Assembly (NCBI GenBank): GCA_018710785.1
Contig: DVJD01000095.1
Location: forward strand, 1-44,421
Source: Candidatus Fimimorpha excrementavium
Lineage (GTDB): Bacteria; Bacillota; Clostridia; Lachnospirales; Lachnospiraceae
Direction of reading: 5' to 3'
Length of the DNA: 44,421 nucleotides
Shown: piece after piece, positions 8,063 through 16,809 of the stretch
How the letters are laid out: each line of letters opens with the position of its first letter
How positions within the stretch are numbered: position 1 is the first letter of the stretch
The notes under the pieces: generated by a model
Told to the model about the DNA's origin: nothing
Databases searched by the model: none
What the model saw: only the letters and a program-made list of their open reading frames with translations
Position numbers and translations under genes: made by a program

Positions 8063-8692
8063 TTACTTTTTCGATCCGAACCGGTTCTCCGTTCCATGAA
8101 TTAATCGATTGATATTGCTTCTGTGGCGCCAGATTGCCATGAGCGTCGTAAACAGCACCAAAATATAAAATTCAACAGCATAATTTCCAAGATCCATCCA
8201 GCCCATCTGTCCAAACAGCACGCAGCAGATGAACACAGCCGTCACAACACAGACCGATCCCAGGGATACATATCTTGTAGCTATGGCGATGCCAAAGAAA
8301 ATAACGATGCCGATGAGCGTGATTCTCCAGTCCAGAGCGATCACCCATCCGGCTGTACATGCAATCCCTTTTCCGCCTTTGAATCCCATATAGAAAGGGA
8401 AATTATGTCCCAGGATCACACCGATGGCCATATACATCATATAGATATAGGCGATCTGCGGCTCAAGTCCTACCCCGTAATGGACAATCAGACATGGAAT
8501 CAGACACTTTAGCATATCCCCGAAGAAAACGATGATCCCGGCCTTTGCCCCAAGGACACGCAGCGTGTTGGTGGCTCCGGAATTTCCGCTTCCCTGTTTG
8601 CGGATATCGACTCCTTTCATTTTTCCGTAAAGATATCCTGTCTGCAGCAGCCCGCAGCAGTAACCGATGATTAATAATAATACACGTACCAT
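8063..8692 (-). CDS. plsY: Acyl-phosphate:glycerol-3-phosphate acyltransferase PlsY
   Basis: PlsY is a membrane enzyme that moves an acyl group from acyl-phosphate to glycerol 3-phosphate, making lysophosphatidic acid. Visible motifs are GSGNSGATN (residues 34-42), the phosphate-binding GHNFPFYMGFKGGKGIA (about 95-111), and a third motif with ATRYVSLGS. Five to seven membrane segments fit the 209-aa family. Its ATG shares one base with the stop of der (TAATG), and gpsA follows after 11 bases. Confidence 0.96.
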   Translation of the reverse strand: MVRVLLLIIGYCCGLLQTGYLYGKMKGVDIRKQGSGNSGATNTLRVLGAKAGIIVFFGDMLKCLIPCLIVHYGVGLEPQIAYIYMMYMAIGVILGHNFPFYMGFKGGKGIACTAGWVIALDWRITLIGIVIFFGIAIATRYVSLGSVCVVTAVFICCVLFGQMGWMDLGNYAVEFYILVLFTTLMAIWRHRSNINRLIHGTENRFGSKK

Positions 8693-10020
8693 TACTGATT
8701 CTTTTCCTTTCGTTCCCTTATGATAAATTTCAATGATGTTCCCTTAAAGCCGAATGCCTCCCGGATTTTATTCTCAATATATCTTGTATAAGAGAAATGC
8801 ATGAGCTCTTTATCATTGACGAATATGACGAATGTGGGCGGTTTTACCGCCACCTGTGTAATATAGTACAGCTTCAGACGTTTTCCTTTATCGGACGGCG
8901 GCTGCTGCAAAGCGACGGCTTCTGTCATGATCTCATTCAGAACGCCGGTCGCCACACGCAGGGACTGATTTTCTATGACCACATCGATCAGATCAAATAA
9001 TTTATTCATCCTCTGCCCCGTCTTGGCAGAGATGAAAAGAATTTCCGCATAGGGCAGATACGACAGGATTTCCCGGATTTTTTCCTGATACCGGTAAACG
9101 GTTTTATCATTTTTCTCAATGGCATCCCACTTATTGACTGCAATGATAATTCCCTTTCCCCTCTCATGGGCGATACCGGCGATCTTGGCATCCTGCTCCG
9201 TGACGCCTTCCACCGCGTCGATGACGATTACCACCACATCAGCCCGCTCCACAGCCGTAACAGTACGGATAATACTGTAACGTTCCAGCTCCTCTTTGAT
9301 TTTATTTTTTCTTCGAAGACCGGCGGTATCGATAAAGACATACTCTCTTCCATTTCTGGAAATCTCTGTATCGATGGCATCCCTTGTGGTGCCGGCAATA
9401 TCCGAAACGATCACACGGTTTTCTCCGACAATCTTATTTATGATCGAAGACTTTCCCACATTGGGTTTTCCAACGATGGCGATTTTAGGGCGGTCATCCT
9501 CATCCTCTTCTGTCATGCTGGCGTCAAAATGCTTAACCACTTCTTCCAGCAGATCGCCGATTCCCAATCGAGACGCTGCCGAAACAGGGATGGGGTCGCC
9601 GATTCCAAGATTATAAAATTCATAAACATCCGGCATAAATTTCTGAAAACTGTCCACCTTATTGACCACCAATACGATGGGCTTTCTGGATCGGCGAAGC
9701 ATGTCTGCCACTTTTGCGTCGGCATCCGCCAGCCCCTGACGCACATCCGTCACAAACAGGATGACGTCCGCGGTCTGGATGGCGATCTCTGCCTGTTCCC
9801 TCATCTGGGACAAAATAATATCATCCGAATCCGGCTCAATGCCGCCGGTATCGATCAGGGTAAATTTATAATCAAGCCAGGAACAATCCGCGTAAATACG
9901 GTCTCTTGTAACCCCAGGCGTATCTTTGACGATGGCAATGTTATCCCCTGCCAAAACATTGAACAGCGTTGATTTCCCCACATTGGGACGGCCTACAACG
10001 GCAACGATCGGCTTACTCAT
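8692..10020 (-). CDS. der: Ribosome-assembly GTPase Der (EngA)
   Basis: Der has two tandem GTPase domains and a KH-like C-terminal domain and is required for 50S subunit assembly. The first P-loop GRPNVGKST is at residues 10-18, with DTPGVTRD and DTGGIEPD switch regions and NKVD. The second domain has GKPNVGKSS, DIAGTTRDAID, DTAGLRRK and NKWD. The C-terminus has the usual KRLKLYY...VKPPTFVIFVN and TSLKFIIRERK strands. I choose the ATG at 10020 because AAAGGAG sits six bases upstream; an ATG seven codons earlier has no such site. It is followed by plsY with an overlapping stop-start. Confidence 0.98.
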   Translation of the reverse strand: MSKPIVAVVGRPNVGKSTLFNVLAGDNIAIVKDTPGVTRDRIYADCSWLDYKFTLIDTGGIEPDSDDIILSQMREQAEIAIQTADVILFVTDVRQGLADADAKVADMLRRSRKPIVLVVNKVDSFQKFMPDVYEFYNLGIGDPIPVSAASRLGIGDLLEEVVKHFDASMTEEDEDDRPKIAIVGKPNVGKSSIINKIVGENRVIVSDIAGTTRDAIDTEISRNGREYVFIDTAGLRRKNKIKEELERYSIIRTVTAVERADVVVIVIDAVEGVTEQDAKIAGIAHERGKGIIIAVNKWDAIEKNDKTVYRYQEKIREILSYLPYAEILFISAKTGQRMNKLFDLIDVVIENQSLRVATGVLNEIMTEAVALQQPPSDKGKRLKLYYITQVAVKPPTFVIFVNDKELMHFSYTRYIENKIREAFGFKGTSLKFIIRERKEKNQ

Positions 10021-10046
10021 CTTGGGCTCCTTTCTTTGCAAAACAA

Positions 10047-11471
10047 CTATATCAATTCTTCCAGCTCATACGGCTGATGATTTTTTTCCTTTTCTTTTTC
10101 CATGTCCTCTTTGTGTTCTTCTTTTAATCCGAGAACCGCGCGGACAAAATCCTGCCCGCTTGATTTTACAATATTAATCGGAACTTGTAAAGCAATTTGT
10201 GCGTCATCCCGCGTCATGTCGTCCAGAAAGACTTCTTCCCCGCTTCGAAACATGACCGAAGAAAGCAGCAGTTCACTGCCCAGTTTTCTTCCCTTTAATT
10301 GCTCCACCAGATCCTGTCCGGTGATCAGTCCTGCCACCGTGATCTCTTCTCCGAAAAAGTGGTTGACGATCGTATAGATATTCACGTGCACATGGGGATA
10401 CTGCTTTTCAATGTCAGCACAGATCTTCTTTAAAAACGGCGCTGCCAGCTTTCCCGTCGCCAGAGAAATCTCTCTTTTTTCCAAGGATACATCCATGGAT
10501 GTATCCTTGGATACCTCCATGGATGTCAAATCCTCCAGGGCTTCCCTGCATTCATCCAGCAAAAGCCGCACCATACCCACTCCGTTTTCCAGCTGGATGT
10601 ATCCGTCATACTGTTCTGCCGGAGGGATCTCTCTCTCCGCCAAAATATAAAATTCATCGCTGGCCTGCACAAAATGGGTGCCGTATCTCTGATACAGCCT
10701 CTTCTGCCACCGTTCAATGATCGCGAGCGCCGCCTCTGCATCTTCTTTCTGAAATGCTTCCAGCGGATACAATCCATCCCGGTATTTCGTCAGTCCCACC
10801 GGAACCACGGATAAACTCTCCATATAAGGCAGATACCGGGACAAATCGGAAATCGTCCGCTCCAGTTCCTCCCCGTCGTTGATTCCCTTACAGAGCACAA
10901 TCTGGCCGTTCATCTCAATTCCGGCGTCATACAGTTTCTTGATCTTTTCCAGCGCAGTTCCGGCAAACCGGTTATGAAGCATCTGGCAGCGCAGCTGGGG
11001 ATTCGTGGTATGAACCGAAATATTTATGGGCGCCAGCTTATAGCGGATAATCCGGTCAATATCCTTATCCTTCATATTCGTCAGCGTGACATAATTTCCC
11101 TGCAGGAATGAAAGGCGGGAATCATCATCCTTAAAATAAAGCGTTTCCCGCATCCCCGGCGGCATCTGATCGATAAAACAGAAGATGCATTTATTGGTAC
11201 AGCTTCTGTATTCGGACATTAAGCTGCTTTGAAAGGTAATCCCCAGATCCTCTTCATATTCCTTGTCGATTTCCAGAAGCCACTCTTCTCCGTTGGCTTT
11301 CTGCACCGTCAGCTCAATATACGTATCATCAATCAAAAACTGGTAATCAAAAACATCTTCCAGTTCCTGTCCATTGACAGCCATCACATAATCCCCGGCT
11401 TCCAATTCCATCTCCTGCGCAATGGAACCCGGTTCAATGGCTGCAATCAAATGTCCTTTCTTTTTCTCCAT
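10047..11471 (-). CDS. DUF512 family radical-SAM protein with N-terminal PDZ domain
   Basis: The 474-aa protein begins with a PDZ-like domain (about residues 8-60), followed by a radical-SAM core with Cys91, Cys95 and Cys98 (CTNKCIFC) that should bind a 4Fe-4S cluster. The C-terminal DUF512 region ends with ITVAGLITGQDLVEQL...LLLSSVMFRSGEEVFLDDMT. The reaction is not known. In many Firmicutes this gene stands next to der, as here, suggesting a ribosome- or translation-related job, but that is inference. Residues 316-331 are a tandem 8-residue repeat (TSMEVSKD / TSMDVSLE), encoded by a 24-bp duplication containing a 32-bp palindrome. It lies in a linker between the core and the C-terminal domain. 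Confidence 0.9.
   Translation of the reverse strand: MEKKKGHLIAAIEPGSIAQEMELEAGDYVMAVNGQELEDVFDYQFLIDDTYIELTVQKANGEEWLLEIDKEYEEDLGITFQSSLMSEYRSCTNKCIFCFIDQMPPGMRETLYFKDDDSRLSFLQGNYVTLTNMKDKDIDRIIRYKLAPINISVHTTNPQLRCQMLHNRFAGTALEKIKKLYDAGIEMNGQIVLCKGINDGEELERTISDLSRYLPYMESLSVVPVGLTKYRDGLYPLEAFQKEDAEAALAIIERWQKRLYQRYGTHFVQASDEFYILAEREIPPAEQYDGYIQLENGVGMVRLLLDECREALEDLTSMEVSKDTSMDVSLEKREISLATGKLAAPFLKKICADIEKQYPHVHVNIYTIVNHFFGEEITVAGLITGQDLVEQLKGRKLGSELLLSSVMFRSGEEVFLDDMTRDDAQIALQVPINIVKSSGQDFVRAVLGLKEEHKEDMEKEKEKNHQPYELEELI
10479..10526. repeat. Tandem 24-bp repeat with a perfect 32-bp palindrome inside the DUF512 gene
   Basis: Bases 10480-10511 read the same on both strands (centre ATCCATGGAT). 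The unit starting GGATAC...TCCATGGATGT recurs with a period of 24 bases, keeping frame and giving two 8-residue copies in the protein. It looks like a local slippage duplication of a palindromic unit, tolerated in a linker. Confidence 0.85.
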
Positions 11472-11568
11472 TGTTACCTCGCTCTTCTATCACTGGTTCG
11501 GACGTTCGGATCTTCCAATGGGGTCCTGCCGCCCTTTATTCATACGCAATATATGATTGATACACTTT

Positions 11569-11577
11569 ACTATACCA
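11569..11577 (-). promoter_or_regulatory. Extended -10 promoter upstream of the DUF512-der-plsY-gpsA cluster
   Basis: TGG-TATAGT on the minus strand forms an extended -10 element (TGn plus hexamer). No good -35 box is seen 17 bases upstream. It lies about 100 bases before the DUF512 ATG and would drive the whole cluster. Confidence 0.4.
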
Positions 11578-11654
11578 TTATCCGGCGAAAAAATCCACCC
11601 CCGCGTCCGAGTGGTTCCCCTCCCCTCCTTTTTTCATAAATTGGCGTTTTTACC

Positions 11655-11684
11655 TTGACGCGGACATAAAAGAAATGTTATAAA
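11655..11684 (+). promoter_or_regulatory. Promoter of prs
   Basis: TTGACG (11655-11660) and TATAAA (11679-11684) with an 18-base spacer. The leader before the prs ATG is about 90 bases and holds a GC-rich CCGG...CCGG stretch but no riboswitch that I recognise. Confidence 0.55.
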
Positions 11685-11778
11685 TTTAGATGAACATAAC
11701 AGCGGTGAACCCTCCTTTTCCGTAAGGCCGGGAATATTCACTGCCGGTTTCATAAATTTTTTACTTTTGGAGGAAATC

Positions 11779-12963
11779 ATGGCCAATAATTATACCCTTG
11801 ACAATACGATCCCTTTGGCTCCCTTAAAGATCGCCGCTTTGGACAGCTGCCGTTCTCTTGCTGAATCGGTGGATCAGTATATTGTCAACTTCCGCAGAAA
11901 TGATATGGAACGCCTGAAAGATAAATGGATCGGACCGGATTACCGCGGTTACAATCGGGATTCCTATCTTCTGGATCTTAAGTGTTCCCGTTTTGGATCC
12001 GGGGAGGCCAAGTGCGTTCTGAATGAATCCGTTCGCGGTACTGACATATTTGCCATGGTCGATGTGACAAATTACAGCATGACTTATTCTGTATGCGGCC
12101 ATACCAATCATATGTCTCCAGATGACCATTACCAGGATTTAAAGCGGCTGATCTGCGCGGCTTCCACAGCCCATCGCATCAATGTCATCATGCCGTTTCT
12201 TTATGAGAGCCGTCAGCATAAGCGTACGCACAGAGAATCTCTGGACTGCGCCAGTGCCCTGGAAGAGCTGGTATCCATGGGAGTGTCCAACATCATCACC
12301 TTTGATGCCCATGATCCCCGTGTCCAGAATGCCATCCCGCTTCACGGCTTTGACAACTTCACACCGCCGTACCAGTTCATCAAGGCTCTGTTCCAGAGGG
12401 AAAAGAACCTAAAAATTGATAAGGAACATCTGATGGTAATCAGTCCGGATGAAGGCGCCATGAATCGTTCCGTCTACTTTGCCAATAACTTGGGTGTGGA
12501 TATGGGTATGTTCTATAAGAGACGCGACTATTCCCAGGTTGTGAATGGAAAGAACCCCATCGTTGCCCACGAATTTTTGGGTTCCAGCGTGGAAGGAAAG
12601 ACCGTCATCATCGTGGACGATATGATTGCATCCGGTGAAAGTATGCTGGATACGGCAAAGGAGCTGAAAGACCGGAAGGCAAAAAATGTCATCGTATGCT
12701 GTACCTTCGGTCTGTTTACGGAAGGTTTGGAAAAGTTTGATGAGTATTTCGAGCGCGGATATTTTGATTATGTCATCACCACCAATTTGAATTACCGCAC
12801 ACCGGAGCTTTTGACAAAGCCCTGGTATCTGGAAGCCGATATGAGTAAATTCATGGCTGCCATCATCAATTCTCTGAATCACGATGTATCCATCGGCGCC
12901 TCCATGTCCCCGACGGAAAAGATCCAGAAGCTGGTAAAAGAATACAACAGCCGTCAGCAGTAA
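11779..12963 (+). CDS. prs: Ribose-phosphate pyrophosphokinase (PRPP synthetase), long form
   Basis: Prs makes 5-phosphoribosyl 1-diphosphate from ribose 5-phosphate and ATP for nucleotides, histidine and NAD. The PRPP-binding signature TVIIVDDMIASGESMLDTA is clear. The pyrophosphate-loop equivalent is FDAHDPRVQNAI, diverged from the classical DLHAxQIQGFF. At 394 aa it is about 75 residues longer than typical bacterial Prs, with extra N-terminal sequence and an insertion around NNLGVDMGMFYKRRDYS. Such long forms are usual in Lachnospiraceae as far as I recall. The ATG at 11779 has GGAGGAAATC immediately upstream. The gene converges on pgeF with a hairpin repeat between them. Confidence 0.93.
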   Translation: MANNYTLDNTIPLAPLKIAALDSCRSLAESVDQYIVNFRRNDMERLKDKWIGPDYRGYNRDSYLLDLKCSRFGSGEAKCVLNESVRGTDIFAMVDVTNYSMTYSVCGHTNHMSPDDHYQDLKRLICAASTAHRINVIMPFLYESRQHKRTHRESLDCASALEELVSMGVSNIITFDAHDPRVQNAIPLHGFDNFTPPYQFIKALFQREKNLKIDKEHLMVISPDEGAMNRSVYFANNLGVDMGMFYKRRDYSQVVNGKNPIVAHEFLGSSVEGKTVIIVDDMIASGESMLDTAKELKDRKAKNVIVCCTFGLFTEGLEKFDEYFERGYFDYVITTNLNYRTPELLTKPWYLEADMSKFMAAIINSLNHDVSIGASMSPTEKIQKLVKEYNSRQQ

Positions 12964-13020
12964 TCGCTGTTCTGTGTTCGGCACACGCATTTCTAAGCAT
13001 AAAGGCAGAAACGCAACTAT

Positions 13021-13130
13021 CAAAGAGGGTGCTGCAAAATTCGCATAGTCACAGAAAAATAATCGTATTTCAATGGGCAAACGGCTGATTATTTTTTCTG
13101 TACGGTGCGAATTTTGCAGCACCCTCTTTG
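13021..13130. repeat. Long inverted repeat, short form (copy A) between prs and pgeF
   Basis: The arms 13021-13045 and 13106-13130 are perfect 25-bp inverted repeats with the core GTGCTGCAAAATTCGCA. Inside them ACAGAAAAATAATC pairs with GATTATTTTTTCTGT. The 110-base element fills the gap between the convergent prs and pgeF genes and can form a long hairpin on either strand, so it probably acts as a bidirectional terminator. It matches the two ends of the element at 44263-44421 but lacks about 70 internal bases, so it looks like a deletion derivative of the same family. There is no coding capacity. Confidence 0.85.
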
Positions 13131-13146
13131 CCTGTGGAGCCGATGC

Positions 13147-14001
13147 CTATTTCAGCATCAGAAAGGCCGCCAGGTTTCCCCTTTTGTCTCCCATGACCCG
13201 GTGGGAGTACAGCAGATCCGGATTGCACTTGGTGCACACATCGGTCACTGCCAAATGTTCCGGCCTGACTCCCGCCTCCAAAAGGACCCTCTCATTGGCC
13301 TTCCAGAGATTCAGCAGGTATTTTCCATTCTCCTGCTTTTTCAGAATGGAATCCAGCTGCGGTGCCTGAACGCTTTCCGCAAACGCCATGGCCACCTCTT
13401 CTCCCACTTCATAGCAGTCTTTGCAGATACTCGGCCCAATACAGGCCAGCACATCACCGGGATCGGTGCCATAGGCGGCATGCATGGCCAGCAGTGTCTC
13501 TCTTCCCATCCTGGAGACCGTCCCCCTCCAGCCCGAATGCGACAATCCGATGGCATGGTGTACCGGATCCACAAAATAAAGCGGTACGCAATCCGCATAA
13601 AACGTAACCAGAGGGATCTGCCGTTCATTCGTAATCAGTCCATCCACATCCTGATAATCCCGTTCCCGGCAGATGCCCTTTCCGGCGTCTGCCTCCGTTA
13701 CCCTGCGCACATGCACGGTATGCGTCTGATGAGACAGCACACACCTCTGCCAGGGCATTCCCAGCACCTCTCCCATTCTTCTGTAATTTTCCATGACTGC
13801 TTCTTTGTCATCTCCCCTGGTAAAGCTGAAATTCATGGAGGCATACTCGCCTTTGCTGACCCCGCCGATCCGGGTGGAAAATCCGTGTGCCACTTCCGCG
13901 CATGCCTCCAGCAGCGGAAATTGAAAATAATATACGCCGTTTTTTTCTTTTAACTGAATCGCATTCTTTCCATCCATATGTTTTCTCTTCCATTCCATCA
14001 C
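13147..14001 (-). CDS. pgeF: Peptidoglycan editing factor PgeF / YfiH-type copper-zinc oxidoreductase family
   Basis: This family (YfiH, YlmD, LACC1) has been assigned roles in peptidoglycan precursor proofreading and in purine nucleoside phosphorolysis. The metal-site motifs are visible: SHQTHTVHV, FYADCVPLYF with the conserved Cys, and GLSHSGWRGT. A C-terminal CTKCNPDLLYSHRVMG segment with R-G-N-L-AAF is also typical. Length is 284 aa. GGGAGG lies upstream of a GTG (14001) directly followed by ATG (13998); either could be the start. It is the last gene of the rplS-lepB-rbgA-lepB-rnhB-yraN series. Confidence 0.92.
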   Translation of the reverse strand: MMEWKRKHMDGKNAIQLKEKNGVYYFQFPLLEACAEVAHGFSTRIGGVSKGEYASMNFSFTRGDDKEAVMENYRRMGEVLGMPWQRCVLSHQTHTVHVRRVTEADAGKGICRERDYQDVDGLITNERQIPLVTFYADCVPLYFVDPVHHAIGLSHSGWRGTVSRMGRETLLAMHAAYGTDPGDVLACIGPSICKDCYEVGEEVAMAFAESVQAPQLDSILKKQENGKYLLNLWKANERVLLEAGVRPEHLAVTDVCTKCNPDLLYSHRVMGDKRGNLAAFLMLK

Positions 14002-14015
14002 GTATATCCTCCCGT

Positions 14016-14372
14016 CTATAATCCCCCGAACGCATTCACAAAATGCCGAATCTCTTCTCCGAAAACCGCAATGACATCAAACCGGCAGGGGGTATCCTCC
14101 GGCCGGTTCTGCTCCACCATATAATATTGGGCCGTCCGCATGATCCGCTGCTGTTTTAAGGGCGTAACTGCCTCCTGCGGTTCCCCTTTTCGGTCATCCC
14201 TCCTGTATTTGACTTCCACAAACACCAGATACGCTCCATCCTCTGCAATCAAATCGATTTCCCCGGTTTTTCGCCTGTAATTTTTTTCCAGGATCCGATA
14301 GCCTTTTTCCTGTAAATAAACAGCCGCCATGTGTTCACAGCGGCCGCCTATCTCTCTGTTATTCTCCTTCAT
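14016..14372 (-). CDS. yraN: YraN family (UPF0102) nuclease-fold protein
   Basis: A 118-aa protein with the PD-(D/E)XK-like restriction endonuclease fold: GRCEHMAAVYLQEKGYRILE, then RRKTGEIDLIAEDGAYLVFVEVKYR holding the GEIDLI and FVEVK active-site residues. The biological substrate is unknown. Its standing next to rnhB is widely conserved and suggests a role in nucleic-acid repair. I prefer the ATG at 14372 with GGGAGGAATGGG upstream over an ATG ten codons earlier. Confidence 0.93.
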   Translation of the reverse strand: MKENNREIGGRCEHMAAVYLQEKGYRILEKNYRRKTGEIDLIAEDGAYLVFVEVKYRRDDRKGEPQEAVTPLKQQRIMRTAQYYMVEQNRPEDTPCRFDVIAVFGEEIRHFVNAFGGL

Positions 14373-14442
14373 CCCATTCCTCCCGACTCCGGGCTTCACC
14401 ATTTCGAAGGTGAACCTCGGTAACCTTCCCCATGAATATCCG

Positions 14443-15195
14443 TCACAGAGACTTTAAAAAGCTTCTTCTGTGAATCGGACATGGTCCATAGGTGCGCAGC
14501 GCTTCCATATGGGCCGCGCTTCCATACCCTTTGTGCTGCGCAAAGCCGTATTCCGGAAAAATCAAATCATACTCCCGCATCATCCGATCCCTTGTCACCT
14601 TGGCGATAATGCTGGCAGAAGCGATGGAAATGCTCTTGGCATCGCCTTTGATAATCGGGACCTGTCTGTACGGCACCTCGGGAATCGTCACCGCGTCATT
14701 CAAGAGCAGCTGGGGCTTCGGATCCAGTTTTTTTATGGCACAGCGCATGGCTTCATAGGTGGCCTGGAGGATGTTGATCCGGTCGATTTCCTCCGGCCCC
14801 ACGATGCCGACCCCTACGCTGACCGCTTTTTCCATGATCACCTCATACAGTTCTTCCCGTTTGCTTTCCGACAGCTTTTTGGAATCGTTGACATATGGGA
14901 TTTCCAGGCCTTTGGGCAGGATCACCGCACCTGCCACCACCGGGCCTGCCAGCGGTCCTCTCCCGGCCTCATCAATCCCACAGATCCATTCACACTCCGG
15001 GTATTGATTTTCATACTTCATCATTTCCCGAATCCGTTCTTTTTCTCTCAAAGCGGCATCCATTTTCTTCTCATACTTTTCAAGCAGTTTTTTGACGCCT
15101 GCCCGTTCATCTTGCCCGTATTTCTGAAATAAATCCGCCCACTCTTCCACGGGACTGGTCTCCCATTCCCTGGTAATCTCTCCGATTGTCTTCAT
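14443..15195 (-). CDS. rnhB: Ribonuclease HII
   Basis: RNase HII cuts RNA in DNA-RNA hybrids, including single ribonucleotides left in DNA. The catalytic motif GIDEAGRGPLAGPV (residues 73-86, Asp75 and Glu76) and NDSKKLS are present, as are NILQATYEAMRCAI, SIASASIIAKVTRD and the C-terminal HKGYGSAAHMEAL. The N-terminal extension of about 70 aa is helical and like that of the Bacillus enzyme. I prefer the ATG at 15195 because AGAGG lies six bases upstream; the ATG five codons earlier has no site. Confidence 0.96.
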   Translation of the reverse strand: MKTIGEITREWETSPVEEWADLFQKYGQDERAGVKKLLEKYEKKMDAALREKERIREMMKYENQYPECEWICGIDEAGRGPLAGPVVAGAVILPKGLEIPYVNDSKKLSESKREELYEVIMEKAVSVGVGIVGPEEIDRINILQATYEAMRCAIKKLDPKPQLLLNDAVTIPEVPYRQVPIIKGDAKSISIASASIIAKVTRDRMMREYDLIFPEYGFAQHKGYGSAAHMEALRTYGPCPIHRRSFLKSL

Positions 15196-15249
15196 TGGTA
15201 ACCTCTGCACATCCGTATGGAGCGCCGCAGATCACTGCAGCATCTCATT

Positions 15250-15819
15250 CTACTGATGCCTTATAAATTCTATCTTATTCAATGGCCAGAAACGGAGCCA
15301 TGCTCTTCCCAGTATCTGGCTTCTTTTTACATTCCCCACGCCGGGGTCACGGCTGTCACGGCTGTAATTGCGGTTATCTCCCAGCACAAAATATTCATCC
15401 TCCCCCAGCGTCACCGGTTCTTCGGCGCGCATGCCGGAAATCATGACTTCTTTTCCATAAATATCATCTTCCAGTTTTTCTCCATTGATATAGACATAAC
15501 CGTCAATAATCTGCACCGTTTCTCCCGGCATCCCAATAATTCTCTTAATATAATGATCCTTTTCCGTCTGATCAAACACCACCACATCAAAACGTTCCGG
15601 ATCACGAAAATGATACGTCAGCTTATCCAGAATCAGATTATCCCCATCCTGCAGAAGCGGCTCCATGGACTGACCGGATACCGTCGTTCTCTGACCTACA
15701 AATGTGATAATCAAAAAGCAGACGAAGATCACCACCGCAATATAAAGCAGGGTCTCCAGCAGTTCTCGCCCCACACTTTTTTCTTTTTTCTTGTATTCCT
15801 CTTCCTCCTGATTTCTCAT
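15250..15819 (-). CDS. lepB: Signal peptidase I (second copy, canonical)
   Basis: Type I signal peptidase removes signal peptides from exported proteins at the outer face of the membrane. One membrane helix is at about residues 22-42. The catalytic serine is Ser51 in SGQSMEP and the general base is Lys92 in YIKRIIGMPGE. The box E motif GDNRNYSRDSRD is intact. It overlaps the upstream rbgA by 4 bases. A paralogue lies on the other side of rbgA at 16810. Confidence 0.96.
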   Translation of the reverse strand: MRNQEEEEYKKKEKSVGRELLETLLYIAVVIFVCFLIITFVGQRTTVSGQSMEPLLQDGDNLILDKLTYHFRDPERFDVVVFDQTEKDHYIKRIIGMPGETVQIIDGYVYINGEKLEDDIYGKEVMISGMRAEEPVTLGEDEYFVLGDNRNYSRDSRDPGVGNVKRSQILGRAWLRFWPLNKIEFIRHQ

Positions 15820-16742
15820 CTGCCATCATCTCCTTTTTCTTTCCGGCCGGTTTCATCCGGGCCATCCCCCTGACTCTCCTTCGCCATTTTCCTTTCGGTT
15901 GGTATCGGATACTCCACGGTAATCGCTCCCAAACGTCCGCTTCTGAAATCTTCCACAAACAGGGAAGCAGCCTTCTCTGTGTTGTATTCTCCGCCCTTCA
16001 GAAGGCAGGAACGGCTTTTTGCAATCTGCTTTAAACAATCGTAGTCATCTTCTTCCAGTTCAATCTGATAACGCCTTTCCAGAGCTCCTGCGTACTCCTC
16101 CCTGAGAAAACGGATCAGTCTCAGCGCCAGTTCCTCCAGATTTAAAACATCATCTTTGATTGCTCCGATAAAAGCCAGGTGAAGTCCCACTTCCTGGTCT
16201 TCAAACTTTGGCCACAAAATCCCCGGAGTATCCAGAAGTTCCACATTTTTATTCAGGCGGATCCACTGATTGCCCTTCGTCACGCCCGGCTTATTTCCTG
16301 TCTTTGCGCAGGCCTTTCCGGCCAGCGTATTGATAAATGTGGACTTTCCCACATTGGGGATCCCCACTACCATGGCGCGGACCGGCCGGTTTAAAATCCC
16401 CCGTTTCCGGTCACGCTCTATCTTGGCCCTGCACGCTTCCTGAATGGCCGCGGTCACTGCTTTTATCCCGGCTCCGGAACGGGAATCCAGACAGACGGCC
16501 TGATATCCCTTATCCTGAAAATACGCTTTCCACCATTCATTTTTCTTTTTATCCGCCAAATCCGACTTGTTCAGCACAATCAATCTGGCTTTCTGTTTTC
16601 CCAGTTCATCAATATCTGGATTCCGGCTGGAAACAGGAATCCTTGCATCAACCAATTCAATGACAAGGTCTACCAGCTTAATATCTTCTTTCATCGCCCG
16701 TTTGGCCTTTGTCATATGGCCCGGATACCACTGAACATTCAT
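15816..16742 (-). CDS. rbgA: Ribosome biogenesis GTPase RbgA (YlqF)
   Basis: RbgA acts late in assembly of the 50S subunit. The protein is a circularly permuted GTPase: NKSD (G4, residues 58-61) comes before GIPNVGKST (G1, 127-135) and DTPGIL (G3). It opens with the family's MNVQWYPGHMTKAKR and has a C-terminal ANTAR-like helical domain, followed by a charged tail. Standing in the rplS-lepB-rbgA-rnhB order is a standard Firmicute arrangement. Its 3' end overlaps lepB by 4 bases. Confidence 0.97.
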   Translation of the reverse strand: MNVQWYPGHMTKAKRAMKEDIKLVDLVIELVDARIPVSSRNPDIDELGKQKARLIVLNKSDLADKKKNEWWKAYFQDKGYQAVCLDSRSGAGIKAVTAAIQEACRAKIERDRKRGILNRPVRAMVVGIPNVGKSTFINTLAGKACAKTGNKPGVTKGNQWIRLNKNVELLDTPGILWPKFEDQEVGLHLAFIGAIKDDVLNLEELALRLIRFLREEYAGALERRYQIELEEDDYDCLKQIAKSRSCLLKGGEYNTEKAASLFVEDFRSGRLGAITVEYPIPTERKMAKESQGDGPDETGRKEKGDDGR

Positions 16743-16809
16743 GTCTTCCTCTCATTCTGCCGAAGATACGGCCCTGCCCAGGCCGGATCTCCGGCCTCTT
16801 TTCACTGTT

